Of a DNA stretch of 64,000 nt, positions 16,993-25,546 are shown piece by piece. Origin of the DNA: Micromonospora chaiyaphumensis (GTDB lineage Bacteria; Actinomycetota; Actinomycetes; Mycobacteriales; Micromonosporaceae). The translations under genes were made by a program, and so were the position numbers. The notes beneath the pieces were generated by a model. It was given only the letters and a program-made list of their open reading frames with translations. It was not told where the DNA came from and did not search any database. Numbering within the stretch: the stretch's first letter is position 1; the number at the start of each line of letters is the position of its first letter. The DNA lies in the NCBI RefSeq assembly GCF_900091435.1, contig NZ_FMCS01000007.1, positions 310,001 to 374,000 on the forward strand, given 5' to 3'.

Positions 16993-17376
16993 TCACCACC
17001 GTTCCACCAGGTGCTCTCGGCCCGGCGGCGGCTCGTACGGCTCGGGCCAGTAGTCGACGATGCGGCTGATCAGGCCACCCTCGGACACCTCGAGCCAGAC
17101 ACACGCGTCCTGCTGCTCGGCGCCGACCCGGACATCGAGCCACAGGGCGGCCGACCGGCCGTCGGCTACCACCCGCCGCACCCGCAGGTGCCAGTCACCG
17201 GGGTAGTCGATGTTGAACCGCAGGAACCTGTCCCGGCCGCGGATGCGCTCCCGGGTCTGCGGCATCTCGTAGACCACGTCGTCGGCCAGCAGGCCGGCCA
17301 GCCCGGACCAGTCGCGATGCTCCAGACGATCGACGTAGTCGTGCGCGGCCTGCCGAGTCGTGGTGGTGTCGCTCAC
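16993..17376 (-). CDS. nuclear transport factor 2-like (SnoaL-like) protein
   Basis: 127-aa cone-fold protein: the opening helix (AHDYVDRLEHRDWSGLAGLLADDVVYEMP), the GRDRFLRF turn, and a final sheet with VEWLEVS-type and IVDYWPEPYEPP segments are typical of SnoaL/NTF2-like domains, which are isomerases, hydratases or small-molecule-binding proteins. Function not assignable. The GTG start keeps the full first helix; the frame stays open further upstream but encodes low-complexity Gly/Pro/Arg sequence. Confidence 0.75.
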   Translation of the reverse strand: MSDTTTTRQAAHDYVDRLEHRDWSGLAGLLADDVVYEMPQTRERIRGRDRFLRFNIDYPGDWHLRVRRVVADGRSAALWLDVRVGAEQQDACVWLEVSEGGLISRIVDYWPEPYEPPPGREHLVERW

Positions 17377-17453
17377 GCGCGGACCGTACCGCCTGGCGGT
17401 GACATCCCCGGCCGCCGTGGCGCCGGGGCCGGGGCACCCGACCCGGCCGGCGG

Positions 17454-17747
17454 TCAGCCGAGACCGCGATGCGCGGCCCACAACGTGCCGGCGCGGCTGG
17501 CGGCCGCGTGGACCAGGGCCACCAGCTCGGGCCGGTCCGGCACGGGGAACGAGACGTAGGTGCCGCGCCCACCGGCGGTCGGCCGGCCGTACGCCTTGGC
17601 GGCGAGGTGCCCGTCCGGCAGGAGGCGGACGTTGAGCGTGCTCAGCGTGAACTCCTCACCGCGCCGCGTGTCGGTCCAGCGGAGCGCTTCCGGGATGGTC
17701 ACGTTGATCGCGAGGGCACTCACGTCGAGGGGGACGTCGCTGCTCAT
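17454..17747 (-). CDS. conserved hypothetical protein
   Basis: 97 aa, no signal peptide or membrane segment. It reads as a compact alpha/beta domain (PLDVSALAINVTIPEALRW, FTLSTLNVRLLPDG, TYVSFPVPDRPELVALVH). Not recognised. It is 77 nt upstream of the SnoaL-like gene on the same strand, so they may form a pair, and is divergent from the methyltransferase at 17914. Confidence 0.55.
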   Translation of the reverse strand: MSSDVPLDVSALAINVTIPEALRWTDTRRGEEFTLSTLNVRLLPDGHLAAKAYGRPTAGGRGTYVSFPVPDRPELVALVHAAASRAGTLWAAHRGLG

Positions 17748-17913
17748 CGACGCATGTTCCCACGCAGCCCGGCGCCCGCTCGCGCCGCCCGACCCGGTTT
17801 GCGGAAATGGCAAGAAACGTTGTCGGCGCCGGGAGGGTTCCGGATGCTGGGGGCGTGGACAGCAACGACCTCCACGGCCTGATCGGCACCGAGCACCGGA
17901 AGGAAGCGGCCGC

Positions 17914-18567
17914 ATGAGTGGACACGGACACCAGCTCTCCGACGAGGAGGCGGCCGCGATCTTCGAGCCGCCGAGCTGGGACGAGCGGTACTCGGGTCCG
18001 GAGAAGGTCTGGAGCGGAAACCCCAACGCCCAGCTCGTCGCCGAGGTGGCCGGGCTGACGCCGGGCACCGCGCTCGACGTCGGCTGCGGCGAGGGCGGCG
18101 ACGTGATCTGGCTGGCCCGGCAGGGCTGGCGGGTCACCGGCGCGGACTTCTCCGCCAACGGCCTGGCCCGCGCCGCCCGGCACGCCGAGCAGGCCGGAGT
18201 CGCCGACCGCACCGACTGGTGGCAGGTCGACGCCCGGACCTTCACGGCGGGCGGGCGGTCCTACGACCTGGTCACCAGCCACTTCCTGCACCCGCCGGAC
18301 GGCGGGATGGTGGCGGTGACCCGACGGCTGGCCGGCGCCGTCGCGCCCGGCGGGCACCTGCTCGTCGTCGGCCACGCGCCGTCCGAGGTGTTCACCCACC
18401 TGACCGCGAGCCAGCGCCGGGCCATGTTCGTCGCCGAGGATCTGCTGCCCGGCCTGCCGGACGACTTCGAGGCTCTCGTGGTGGAGCAGCGGCCGCGGAC
18501 GACGACCCGCGACGGCGTGACGGTGGACATCCACGACTCCACGCTGCTGGCCCGCCGCACGTCCTGA
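17914..18567 (+). CDS. class I SAM methyltransferase, TehB-like paralogue
   Basis: 217-aa methyltransferase closely parallel to the one at 9244-9849: PPSWDERYS near residue 20, motif I ALDVGCGEGGDVIWLARQGWRVTGADFS, and the later VAPGGHLLVVGHAPS. It has an N-terminal extension of about 18 residues and a longer C-terminal part (LLPGLPDDFEALVVEQRPRT) than the paralogue. Proteins of this type methylate thiols, tellurite or small acids; the substrate here is unknown. The ATG follows AAGGAAG. Confidence 0.85.
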   Translation: MSGHGHQLSDEEAAAIFEPPSWDERYSGPEKVWSGNPNAQLVAEVAGLTPGTALDVGCGEGGDVIWLARQGWRVTGADFSANGLARAARHAEQAGVADRTDWWQVDARTFTAGGRSYDLVTSHFLHPPDGGMVAVTRRLAGAVAPGGHLLVVGHAPSEVFTHLTASQRRAMFVAEDLLPGLPDDFEALVVEQRPRTTTRDGVTVDIHDSTLLARRTS

Positions 18568-18996
18568 TCGCCGGATCGCCTGCGGCCATCGCGGCACCGC
18601 GCCGCTCCCACCCCACATCCGGGCGGGAGCGGCGTCGGCGTTCACCCCGCCCAAGACCGCAACACTCGCGAACTGGTCCCGGAACTTTCAGCTGAGGCCG
18701 CCACACATCCGCGATCCGCCCTCCGCACCGCGTGACCGCCAGCCCACCGGTGGCCGATGGAACCACTGACAGGCCGCTCGACTCACCCCCACCTTGACCG
18801 GACATGGGTTTCGGAAGTGTTCCGGAAGTTGTTGTTTCGACGACGTTACCGTGCCAGCATGACGTGACATTGAAGTTCATCGCTCACAGGTTCGGCTCGC
18901 GCGATCCGCGACTCCCCTTCGCACCCGGCGGCCACGGCCCGCCACCGGTGTGATGCTCGGCGCCCCGGGGACGCAGAGCCGAGAGAGGAGGCCATC
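18568..18996. other. 429-nt intergenic region upstream of the xylanase
   Basis: No ORF with coding character. It is less GC-rich near 18800-18860. That part has the direct repeat TCGGAAGTGT / CCGGAAGTTG around a perfect TTCCGGAA (18820-18827) and a TACCGT that could be a -10 box at 18847-18852. GGAACTTTC at about 18680 resembles half of the GAAA-TTTC operators described upstream of actinobacterial xylanase genes. This is probably the regulated promoter of the xylanase, but the precise elements are uncertain. Confidence 0.45.
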
Positions 18997-20475
18997 GTGG
19001 CAACGAGTTCTCCCGTCCACTCCTCCGGCGCCCCGAGGAGTCGTTCGCTACGGGTCCGACTGCTGATCAGCGGCGCCGTCGCCGCCGTCGCGGCGCTCGG
19101 TGTGGCGATCGTGATGCCGAACGCGAACGCCGCGGCGAGCACCCTGGGCGCGGCGGCAGCGCAGTCGGGCCGGTACTTCGGCACGGCCATCGCCGCGAGC
19201 CGGCTCGGCGACTCGACGTACACCACGATCGCCGGGCGTGAGTTCAACATGGTGACCGCCGAGAACGAGATGAAGCCGGACGCGACGGAGCCCCAGCGGG
19301 GGCAGTTCACCTTCAGCGCCGGCGACCAGATCTACAACTGGGCCACCCAGCGCGGCATGAAGGTCCGCGGGCACACCCTCGCGTGGCACGCGCAGCAGCC
19401 GGGCTGGATGCAGAGCCTCGGCGGCAGCAGCCTGCGCCAGGCGATGATCGACCACATCAACGGCGTGATGGCCCACTACAAGGGCAAGCTCGCCGCCTGG
19501 GACGTGGTCAACGAAGCGTTCAACGAGGACGGCAGCCGCCGGCAGTCCAACCTGCAGGGCACCGGCAACGACTGGATCGAGGTCGCCTTCCGCACCGCCC
19601 GCAACGCCGACCCGTCGGCCAAGCTCTGCTACAACGACTACAACATCGAGAACTGGTCCTACGGCAAGACGCAGGGCGTCTACCGCATGATCCAGGACTT
19701 CAGGTCCCGCGGCGTACCGATCGACTGCGTCGGCCTGCAGACCCACTTCACCGGCGGCAGCTCGCTGCCCAGCAACTTCCAGACCACCCTGTCCAGCTTC
19801 GCCGCCCTCGGCGTCGACGTCGCCCTCACCGAGGTCGACGTCACCAACGCCTCCACCACGCAGTACGCCGGACTCACCCAGGCCTGCATGAACGTGCCCC
19901 GCTGCATCGGCATCACCGTCTGGGGCGTACGCGACAGCGACTCCTGGCGATCCAGCGAGAGCCCGTTGCTGTTCGACGGCGGCGGCAACAAGAAGGCCGC
20001 CTACACCTCGGTGCTCAACGCCCTCAACGCCGCCGGCCCGACGGCGACGTCCTCGCCGACCGGTGGCACCGCCTCCCCGTCGCCCACGGTCACGCCGGGC
20101 GGGGCGAAGCGGATCGTCGGCGCCCAGTCGGGGAGGTGTGTCGACGTGCCGAACGCGTCGCGGAACAACGGCACGCGGGTCCAGCTCTACGACTGCAACG
20201 GCCAGGTCAACCAGGCGTGGACCCTCACGTCGAGCCGGCAGCTGACCGTGTACGGCAGCATGTGCCTGGACGCCGCCGGCTCCGGCAACGCCTCGGCCGT
20301 GCAGATCTACAGCTGCAACGGGCAGGCCAACCAGCAGTGGAACGTCAACAGCAACGGCACCATCACCGGTGTGCAGTCCGGGCGCTGCCTGGACGTGTGG
20401 GGCACCGCCAACGGGCAGCAGATCCAGATCTACGACTGCAACGGACAGGCCAACCAGCGGTTCAGCCTGAGCTGA
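18997..20475 (+). CDS. secreted endo-1,4-beta-xylanase, GH10 with CBM13
   Basis: Extracellular xylan-degrading enzyme of 492 aa. A twin-Arg-poor Sec-type signal (RSLRVRLLISGAVAAVAALGV, cleavage near ANA-AA about residue 45) leads into a GH10 catalytic domain (about 50-350) with the acid/base Glu173 in DVVNEAF and the nucleophile Glu279 in LTEVDV. A Thr/Ser/Pro linker (about 350-368) joins a ricin-type beta-trefoil CBM13 (369-492) with three QxW-type repeats, each with C-D-V/L near its start and YDCNGQ/YSCNGQ near its end. GTG start with GAGAGGAG. Monocistronic, ended by a strong hairpin. Confidence 0.95.
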   Translation: MATSSPVHSSGAPRSRSLRVRLLISGAVAAVAALGVAIVMPNANAAASTLGAAAAQSGRYFGTAIAASRLGDSTYTTIAGREFNMVTAENEMKPDATEPQRGQFTFSAGDQIYNWATQRGMKVRGHTLAWHAQQPGWMQSLGGSSLRQAMIDHINGVMAHYKGKLAAWDVVNEAFNEDGSRRQSNLQGTGNDWIEVAFRTARNADPSAKLCYNDYNIENWSYGKTQGVYRMIQDFRSRGVPIDCVGLQTHFTGGSSLPSNFQTTLSSFAALGVDVALTEVDVTNASTTQYAGLTQACMNVPRCIGITVWGVRDSDSWRSSESPLLFDGGGNKKAAYTSVLNALNAAGPTATSSPTGGTASPSPTVTPGGAKRIVGAQSGRCVDVPNASRNNGTRVQLYDCNGQVNQAWTLTSSRQLTVYGSMCLDAAGSGNASAVQIYSCNGQANQQWNVNSNGTITGVQSGRCLDVWGTANGQQIQIYDCNGQANQRFSLS

Positions 20476-20492
20476 TCGGAGGCGTCGGTAGC

Positions 20493-20520
20493 GGTGTGGC
20501 GGCGACCCGGCCGCCACACC
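20493..20520. terminator. bidirectional hairpin terminator
   Basis: An 11-bp stem (GGTGTGGCGGC paired with GCCGCCACACC, 6-nt loop) between the convergent xylanase and acyl-CoA dehydrogenase genes. No U-tract, as is usual for actinobacterial hairpin terminators. Confidence 0.7.
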
Positions 20521-20530
20521 GGGCCGCCGG

Positions 20531-22348
20531 TCAGAACCACGCCTCCCGCGTGTCCAGGGTGGTGCGGTCCAGGCTCTCCAGCAGGTCGAACTGCGGCCCG
20601 GTCCGGGGCAGCTCATAGCGGAAGAAGTATCGGGCGGCCTGCCGTTTGCCGGCCAGGAAGTCGGCGTCCGGGCCGTCCGGGCTGCCCAGGGCCTCGACGG
20701 CGAGCAGCTGCTCCAGCCACATCCAGGCGATCACCACGTGCCCGACCGCCTCCAGGTAGAGCGCGGCGTTGGCCAACGTCACCTCGGGATCGCCGGCGCC
20801 GTGCAGCCGCCGGGTGGCCACGGCGATCCGGTCGACCGCCGCGCCGAGCCGGCCGGCCAGCTCGGCCGCCTCGCCGTCGGTCTTCCAGGCCCGGGTGACG
20901 GTGGCTCGGATGGTCTCCAGCAGCAGCTCCAGGCCGGCGCCGTCGCGCATGGTGACCTTGCGGCCGAGCAGGTCCAGGGCCTGGATGCCGTGGGTGCCCT
21001 CGTGGATCGGGTTGAGCCGGTTGTCCCGCCAGTGCTGCTCGACGTCGTAGTCGCGGGTGTAGCCGTAGCCGCCGTGCACCTGGATGGCCAGGTCGTTGGC
21101 GGCCAGGCACCACTGCGACGGCCAGCTCTTGGCGATCGGGGTGAGCAGGTCCAGCAGCAGGCGCGCCCGGCTGCGGTCGGCCTCGGCCGGCGCGGTCTTC
21201 TCCTCGTCGAGCAGCCGCCCGCAGTAGAGGATCAACGCGAGCGCGCCCTCCACGTAGCTCTTCTGTGCCAGCAGCATGCGGCGTACGTCGGCGTGCGCCA
21301 CGATCGGCACCTGCGGGGCGGTGGGGTCCTTGTCGGCGACCGACCGGCCCTGCGGGCGCTGCCGGGCGTACGCGACGGACTTCAGGTAGCCGGTGTAGCC
21401 GAGCGCGGTGGCGCCGGCGCCCACCCCGATGCGGGCCTCGTTCATCATGTGGAACATCTGCGCCAGCCCCTGGTGCGGCTCCCCCACCAGGTAGCCGACC
21501 GCCCCGGCCCGCCCGTACGGGCGGTGCACGCCCTCGCCGAAGTTGAGCAGCGTGTTGGTGGTGCCCCGGTAGCCGAGCTTGTGGTTGAGACCGACCAGCA
21601 CCACGTCGTTGCGGGGGCCGAGCGCGCCGTCGGCGTCGAGGAGCACCTTCGGCACGATGAACAGCGAGATGCCCTTCACCCCGGGCGGCCCGCCGGGGAT
21701 CCGGGCGAGCACCAGGTGGACGATGTTCTCGGCCAGGTCGTGCTCCCCGGCGGAGATCCACATCTTGGTGCCGACCAGCCGGTACGTCCCGTCGTCCTGC
21801 GGCTCGGCGCGGGTGGTGATGTCGGCGAGGGAGCTGCCGGCCTGCGGTTCGGACAGGCACATGGTGCCGAAGAACCGCCCCTGCACCATCGGCCGGACCC
21901 AGGTGTCGATCTGCTCGGCGCTGCCGTGGGCGAGCAGCAGGTTGGCGTTGCCGAGGGTGAGGAACGGGTAGGCGGCGGTGGCCACGTTGGCGGCCTGGAA
22001 CCAGGCGGAGCAGGCGGCGGCCACGGCGTGCGGCAGTTGCAGGCCACCGACCGACTCGTCCATGGTGGCGGCCAGCAGGCCGGTGCGGGCGTAGGCGTCC
22101 AGGGCCGCCTTCACCTGCGGGATGGTGCGGACGCGCTGCCCGTCGAAGGTCGGCTCGCTGGCGTCGGCGGCCCGGTTGTGCGGGGCGAACTGCTCGGCGG
22201 CGACCTGCGCGGCGAGGTCCAGCGCGGCGTCGATGGTCTCCCGCGAGTGCTCGGCGTAGCGCGGGCGTTCGGTCAGCCGGCCGACGTCGAGCCAGTCGTG
22301 GAGCAGGAACGCCAGATCGCGACGGGACAGCAGGGTGGACGACGACAC
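20531..22348 (-). CDS. acyl-CoA dehydrogenase (FadE, large form)
   Basis: Flavin-dependent acyl-CoA dehydrogenase, 605 aa, of the long subgroup with an N-terminal extension and C-terminal helical domain (DmdC-like architecture). Visible features: MCLSEPQAGSSLADI for FAD/substrate binding near 170, KMWISAGEHDLAEN, RIGVGAGATALG, and the catalytic Glu in NPIHEGTHGIQALDLLGRK near 449. It introduces the 2,3 double bond in acyl-CoA. GTG start. The AAA+ gene lies 23 nt upstream on the same strand, so they are probably co-transcribed, an unexplained pairing. Confidence 0.92.
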   Translation of the reverse strand: MSSSTLLSRRDLAFLLHDWLDVGRLTERPRYAEHSRETIDAALDLAAQVAAEQFAPHNRAADASEPTFDGQRVRTIPQVKAALDAYARTGLLAATMDESVGGLQLPHAVAAACSAWFQAANVATAAYPFLTLGNANLLLAHGSAEQIDTWVRPMVQGRFFGTMCLSEPQAGSSLADITTRAEPQDDGTYRLVGTKMWISAGEHDLAENIVHLVLARIPGGPPGVKGISLFIVPKVLLDADGALGPRNDVVLVGLNHKLGYRGTTNTLLNFGEGVHRPYGRAGAVGYLVGEPHQGLAQMFHMMNEARIGVGAGATALGYTGYLKSVAYARQRPQGRSVADKDPTAPQVPIVAHADVRRMLLAQKSYVEGALALILYCGRLLDEEKTAPAEADRSRARLLLDLLTPIAKSWPSQWCLAANDLAIQVHGGYGYTRDYDVEQHWRDNRLNPIHEGTHGIQALDLLGRKVTMRDGAGLELLLETIRATVTRAWKTDGEAAELAGRLGAAVDRIAVATRRLHGAGDPEVTLANAALYLEAVGHVVIAWMWLEQLLAVEALGSPDGPDADFLAGKRQAARYFFRYELPRTGPQFDLLESLDRTTLDTREAWF

Positions 22349-22371
22349 GGATCTCCTTCCGCCGGCCGTCG

Positions 22372-23832
22372 TCAGCCGCGGCGCAGCCCCGCGACGGCCT
22401 CTCGGAGGTCATCCTGACTGATCGGGGCGGGCGGCGCACCCTCCGTGGCCTCCCGGAGCGCCTTGGCGAGTTGCACCCGGCGCAGCACCTCCCGCAGGTC
22501 GGCCCCGGTAAGGCCGGGGGTGGCCGCGGCCAGCGCGCCCGGGTCGACGTCGGCGGCGAACATCCGGAAGCCGGGCCGCTCGTGCCGGTCGATCAGCTCG
22601 CGGATCATCTTGGCGAGGATCTCGGCGCGGCCGGCCTCGTCCGGCGCCGGGATGGCGATCTTGAGGTCGAAGCGGCCGGAGCGGGTCAGCGAGGCGTCCA
22701 CCCGCTGCGGGAAGTTGGTGGTGGCCACCACGATGACGTCCGGGTTCTCCTCGAACAGGGTGTTCATCTCCTGCTTGAAGATGCCGGCCACCGCGTTGAC
22801 CGCCTGGCTGGCCGCGTCGCCGCCGGAGCCGGCGTAGCTGATGATGCTGTCGAACTCGTCGAAGAGCATGACGGTGGGCCGCCGGTAGCGGCGCGCCTCC
22901 CGGAAGATCCGCTTGATGTTGCGTTCGGAGCCGCCGAGGAACTTGTCCAGGATCTCCGGGGTGCGGATCTCCACGAAGTCCGCGCCGATCTCGTTGGCCA
23001 GCGCCCGGGCCAGCATGGTCTTGCCGGTGCCCGGTGGCCCGTACAGCAGGATGCCCTGCGGCCGCCGCGCGCCCCAGCGGGCCATGGCCTGCGGGTGCCG
23101 GAACGACACCGCGACCTCGCGGAACCGGGCGACCACCTCGGCCAGGCCGCCGACCTGGTCGAGGGTCACCGTCGCGCTGCCGGCCGGCGTCGCGACGGCC
23201 TCGCGCCGGCCCACGGTGTACGTCCGGCCGCGCAGCACCGTCGGCTCCGGGGTGTCGCCGGCCAGCTCGCGCACGGTCTGGAGCACCAGCTCGACCATGG
23301 CGCGCAGGTGCGCCGGCGTCACCTCGGCGCTGGGCACCGAGGCGCGGACGGTCAGCGCTCCGCCGTCCTGGCTGACCCGCGGGCGCAGCCCCAGCTCCTC
23401 GGCGGTGCGCAGCACGTCCTGACCGGCCCGGTCGCGAGGTGGTTCGGCGAGCGCGGTGTCGGCGGGGCGCAGCCCGAGCCGCCGGCCGGCCTCGGCGGCC
23501 ACCCGGCCGACGCCAGCGGCCAACCCGTCCCCGGTACGCGCGGCGAGCCGCTGGGCGAGCAGGAGCCCGACCGGGCCGGCGATGCCAAGAGCGAGCAGCC
23601 CGACGGTCGAGCCGGGCCCGTCGACTCGCAGGTACGCCTCGAAGCGGTGCACGCCGTCGTGGGCCCGGACGCTGCTGCGGACCTCGCGGACCGGGGCCGG
23701 GAAGTCGGTGCCGGCCAGCAGCTCGACCGGGCCGGCGGGGGCGGCGGCCAGCAGCGCGGCGGCGTCGACGACGGTGACCCGGGCGCCGAGCGGTGTCCAG
23801 GTCTCCTCGTCCGGCCTGACCTCGTACCCCAT
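22372..23832 (-). CDS. AAA+ ATPase (p97/FtsH-like module) with unknown N-domain
   Basis: 486 aa. A roughly 220-residue N-terminal part without a recognised domain includes one hydrophobic stretch (TVGLLALGIAGPVGLLLAQRL type, about 80-100) that could be a membrane segment. A complete classical AAA module follows: Walker A GPPGTGKT near 263, Walker B VMLFDEFD near 322, sensor ATTNFPQRVD, Arg finger SGRFD, then a helical lid with GLTGADLREVLRR. No protease domain, so it is likely an unfoldase or remodeller. It sits first in an apparent operon with the acyl-CoA dehydrogenase. Confidence 0.85.
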   Translation of the reverse strand: MGYEVRPDEETWTPLGARVTVVDAAALLAAAPAGPVELLAGTDFPAPVREVRSSVRAHDGVHRFEAYLRVDGPGSTVGLLALGIAGPVGLLLAQRLAARTGDGLAAGVGRVAAEAGRRLGLRPADTALAEPPRDRAGQDVLRTAEELGLRPRVSQDGGALTVRASVPSAEVTPAHLRAMVELVLQTVRELAGDTPEPTVLRGRTYTVGRREAVATPAGSATVTLDQVGGLAEVVARFREVAVSFRHPQAMARWGARRPQGILLYGPPGTGKTMLARALANEIGADFVEIRTPEILDKFLGGSERNIKRIFREARRYRRPTVMLFDEFDSIISYAGSGGDAASQAVNAVAGIFKQEMNTLFEENPDVIVVATTNFPQRVDASLTRSGRFDLKIAIPAPDEAGRAEILAKMIRELIDRHERPGFRMFAADVDPGALAAATPGLTGADLREVLRRVQLAKALREATEGAPPAPISQDDLREAVAGLRRG

Positions 23833-24034
23833 GCGTTCACGTCCCTCGCTGCGGCGGTCCCCGCTGCCGAGTCTGACACCGGACCACCGCCGCTGCCACC
23901 GCACCGCCCGACCGTGCTCGGCCCGCCGGCCGTCGACCGGGTCCGGGCAGATGTTCGCTGCCGGCAACCTCGGCGCAGGGGCGGTTGCTAGGTTCTTCCC
24001 GGCGTTTTTGTAGTGGTCGGGGGGAAGGACGCGG

Positions 24035-25444
24035 ATGCCACAGGTTGGCGGACCGGCAGACGGCGGCAGGCCCTACCGGCCGACGTACGGCGACGCCGGC
24101 CATAGGGAGATGCCCGTTACGCGGCGATCCGCCGGTGCCGTCTACGGCCGTCGCGCGGACGGCCATCCGGTGGTGCCCCCGTCCGCGACGGCCGGCGGTG
24201 CCGCCCATCCTCGGGCGGCGGGGCGCGCGACCCCGGCGGAGCGTCGTCGTCGGGCGCTCCCCGTCGTGGTGGTTCTCGTCCTGGCCGCGCTGCTCGGCAC
24301 GGGTGTGGCGGTTCAGCTCACCCGGGAGCTCCCCGCCGCGACCGTCAGCACGTCGATCGCCTCCACGCTGCGTGTTCCGGGCGCGAAGCCGGCCCTGCCC
24401 TGGCCGCAGCGAGGCTCGGCGGAGCTGATGATCGAGGGACTGGGCCGGCTCGGCGGCTCGGGCGGCGGCGCGGCCAAGCCCATCGGCAGCGTGGCCAAGG
24501 TGATGACCGCGTACGTCATCCTCCGGGACCACCCGCTGAGCGGGGATGAGCAGGGTCCGACCCTGACGGTGACGGCCGCGGACGTGGCCGACTACCACGC
24601 GCGGATCCCCAGCGGCCAGTCGCTGGTGCCGGTCGTCGCTGGGGAACGGCTCACCGAGCGGGACGCCCTGGAAGCCCTCATGCTTCCCTCTGCGAACAAC
24701 ATCGCGCACCAGCTCGCGGTCTGGGACGCGGGCAGCGAAGCGGCCTTCGTCGACAAGATGAACGCCGCGGCGGACGAGCTGGGCCTCAGGCACACCCGCT
24801 ACACCGACCCGAGCGGCTTCCTGCCGAGCACCGTCAGCACCGCGCCCGACCAGGTCACCCTCGCGCGGGCCGCGCTCAAGATGCCGGTCTTCGCGACCAT
24901 CGTCGAGCTGCGCGAGGCCACCATCCCCGTCGCCGGACGGATCCGGAACTACAACGACCTGCTCGGCGTCGAAGGCGTCTTCGGCATCAAGACCGGCTCG
25001 ACGGACGAGGCGGGTGGCAACCTCGTCTTCGCAGCCCGGATCAAGGTGGGCACGAATACGTTGGTCGTGGTCGGCGCGGTGTTCAACCAGCCCGGGGCGA
25101 ACACGCCCGAGCAGCTCGTCGCTGTCAACGGGGTGGTCCGCCGACTCCTCGCGGCGGTGCGGCGCAACGTCAAGGAATACACCCTGCTGGCCACGGGCCG
25201 GGCTGGTGAGGTGCGGACCGCGTGGGGCGCGACCGCCGCCGTGAGCCCTGGCGCACCGCTGAAAGTCATCGGGTGGCCCGGGTCGGCCGTCCCGGTCCGG
25301 GTCGTGACGCTCACGCCCGGTGCCGAGGTCAGGGCTGGCCAGACGGTCGGTTCGGTCGAGGCTGCGGGCAGACGCGTCGATCTCCGTACCGATACGGGCG
25401 CCGCGGCGCCCTCGCTGTGGTGGCGCCTGACCCGCCGCCCGTAG
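24035..25444 (+). CDS. D-alanyl-D-alanine carboxypeptidase (PBP5/S11 family)
   Basis: Membrane-anchored penicillin-binding protein of 469 aa. An 80-residue polar N-terminal cytoplasmic tail precedes one membrane anchor (LPVVVVLVLAALLGTGVAVQL, about 83-103), so it is a type II membrane protein rather than one with a cleaved signal. The S11 motifs are Ser152-x-x-Lys155 (GSVAK), Ser219-Ala-Asn221 and Lys319-Thr-Gly321. It trims the terminal D-Ala of peptidoglycan. GGGGGAAGGA lies eight bases before the ATG. A second, tail-anchored family member is at 34526-35731. Confidence 0.9.
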   Translation: MPQVGGPADGGRPYRPTYGDAGHREMPVTRRSAGAVYGRRADGHPVVPPSATAGGAAHPRAAGRATPAERRRRALPVVVVLVLAALLGTGVAVQLTRELPAATVSTSIASTLRVPGAKPALPWPQRGSAELMIEGLGRLGGSGGGAAKPIGSVAKVMTAYVILRDHPLSGDEQGPTLTVTAADVADYHARIPSGQSLVPVVAGERLTERDALEALMLPSANNIAHQLAVWDAGSEAAFVDKMNAAADELGLRHTRYTDPSGFLPSTVSTAPDQVTLARAALKMPVFATIVELREATIPVAGRIRNYNDLLGVEGVFGIKTGSTDEAGGNLVFAARIKVGTNTLVVVGAVFNQPGANTPEQLVAVNGVVRRLLAAVRRNVKEYTLLATGRAGEVRTAWGATAAVSPGAPLKVIGWPGSAVPVRVVTLTPGAEVRAGQTVGSVEAAGRRVDLRTDTGAAAPSLWWRLTRRP

Positions 25445-25468
25445 CGGTCGTAGGGCTGATGCGTCGTT

Positions 25469-25503
25469 GTCGGGCGGGGCCGGTGGATCGAGCCCCGCCC
25501 GAC
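25469..25503. terminator. bidirectional hairpin terminator
   Basis: A perfect 12-bp stem, GTCGGGCGGGGC with GCCCCGCCCGAC, 11-nt loop, in the gap between the convergent carboxypeptidase and AlaRS-like genes. Confidence 0.75.
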
Positions 25504-25546
25504 GGGACACGCCGACCAGGTGCGACGGCTGCCACGGCCAGCGCCG

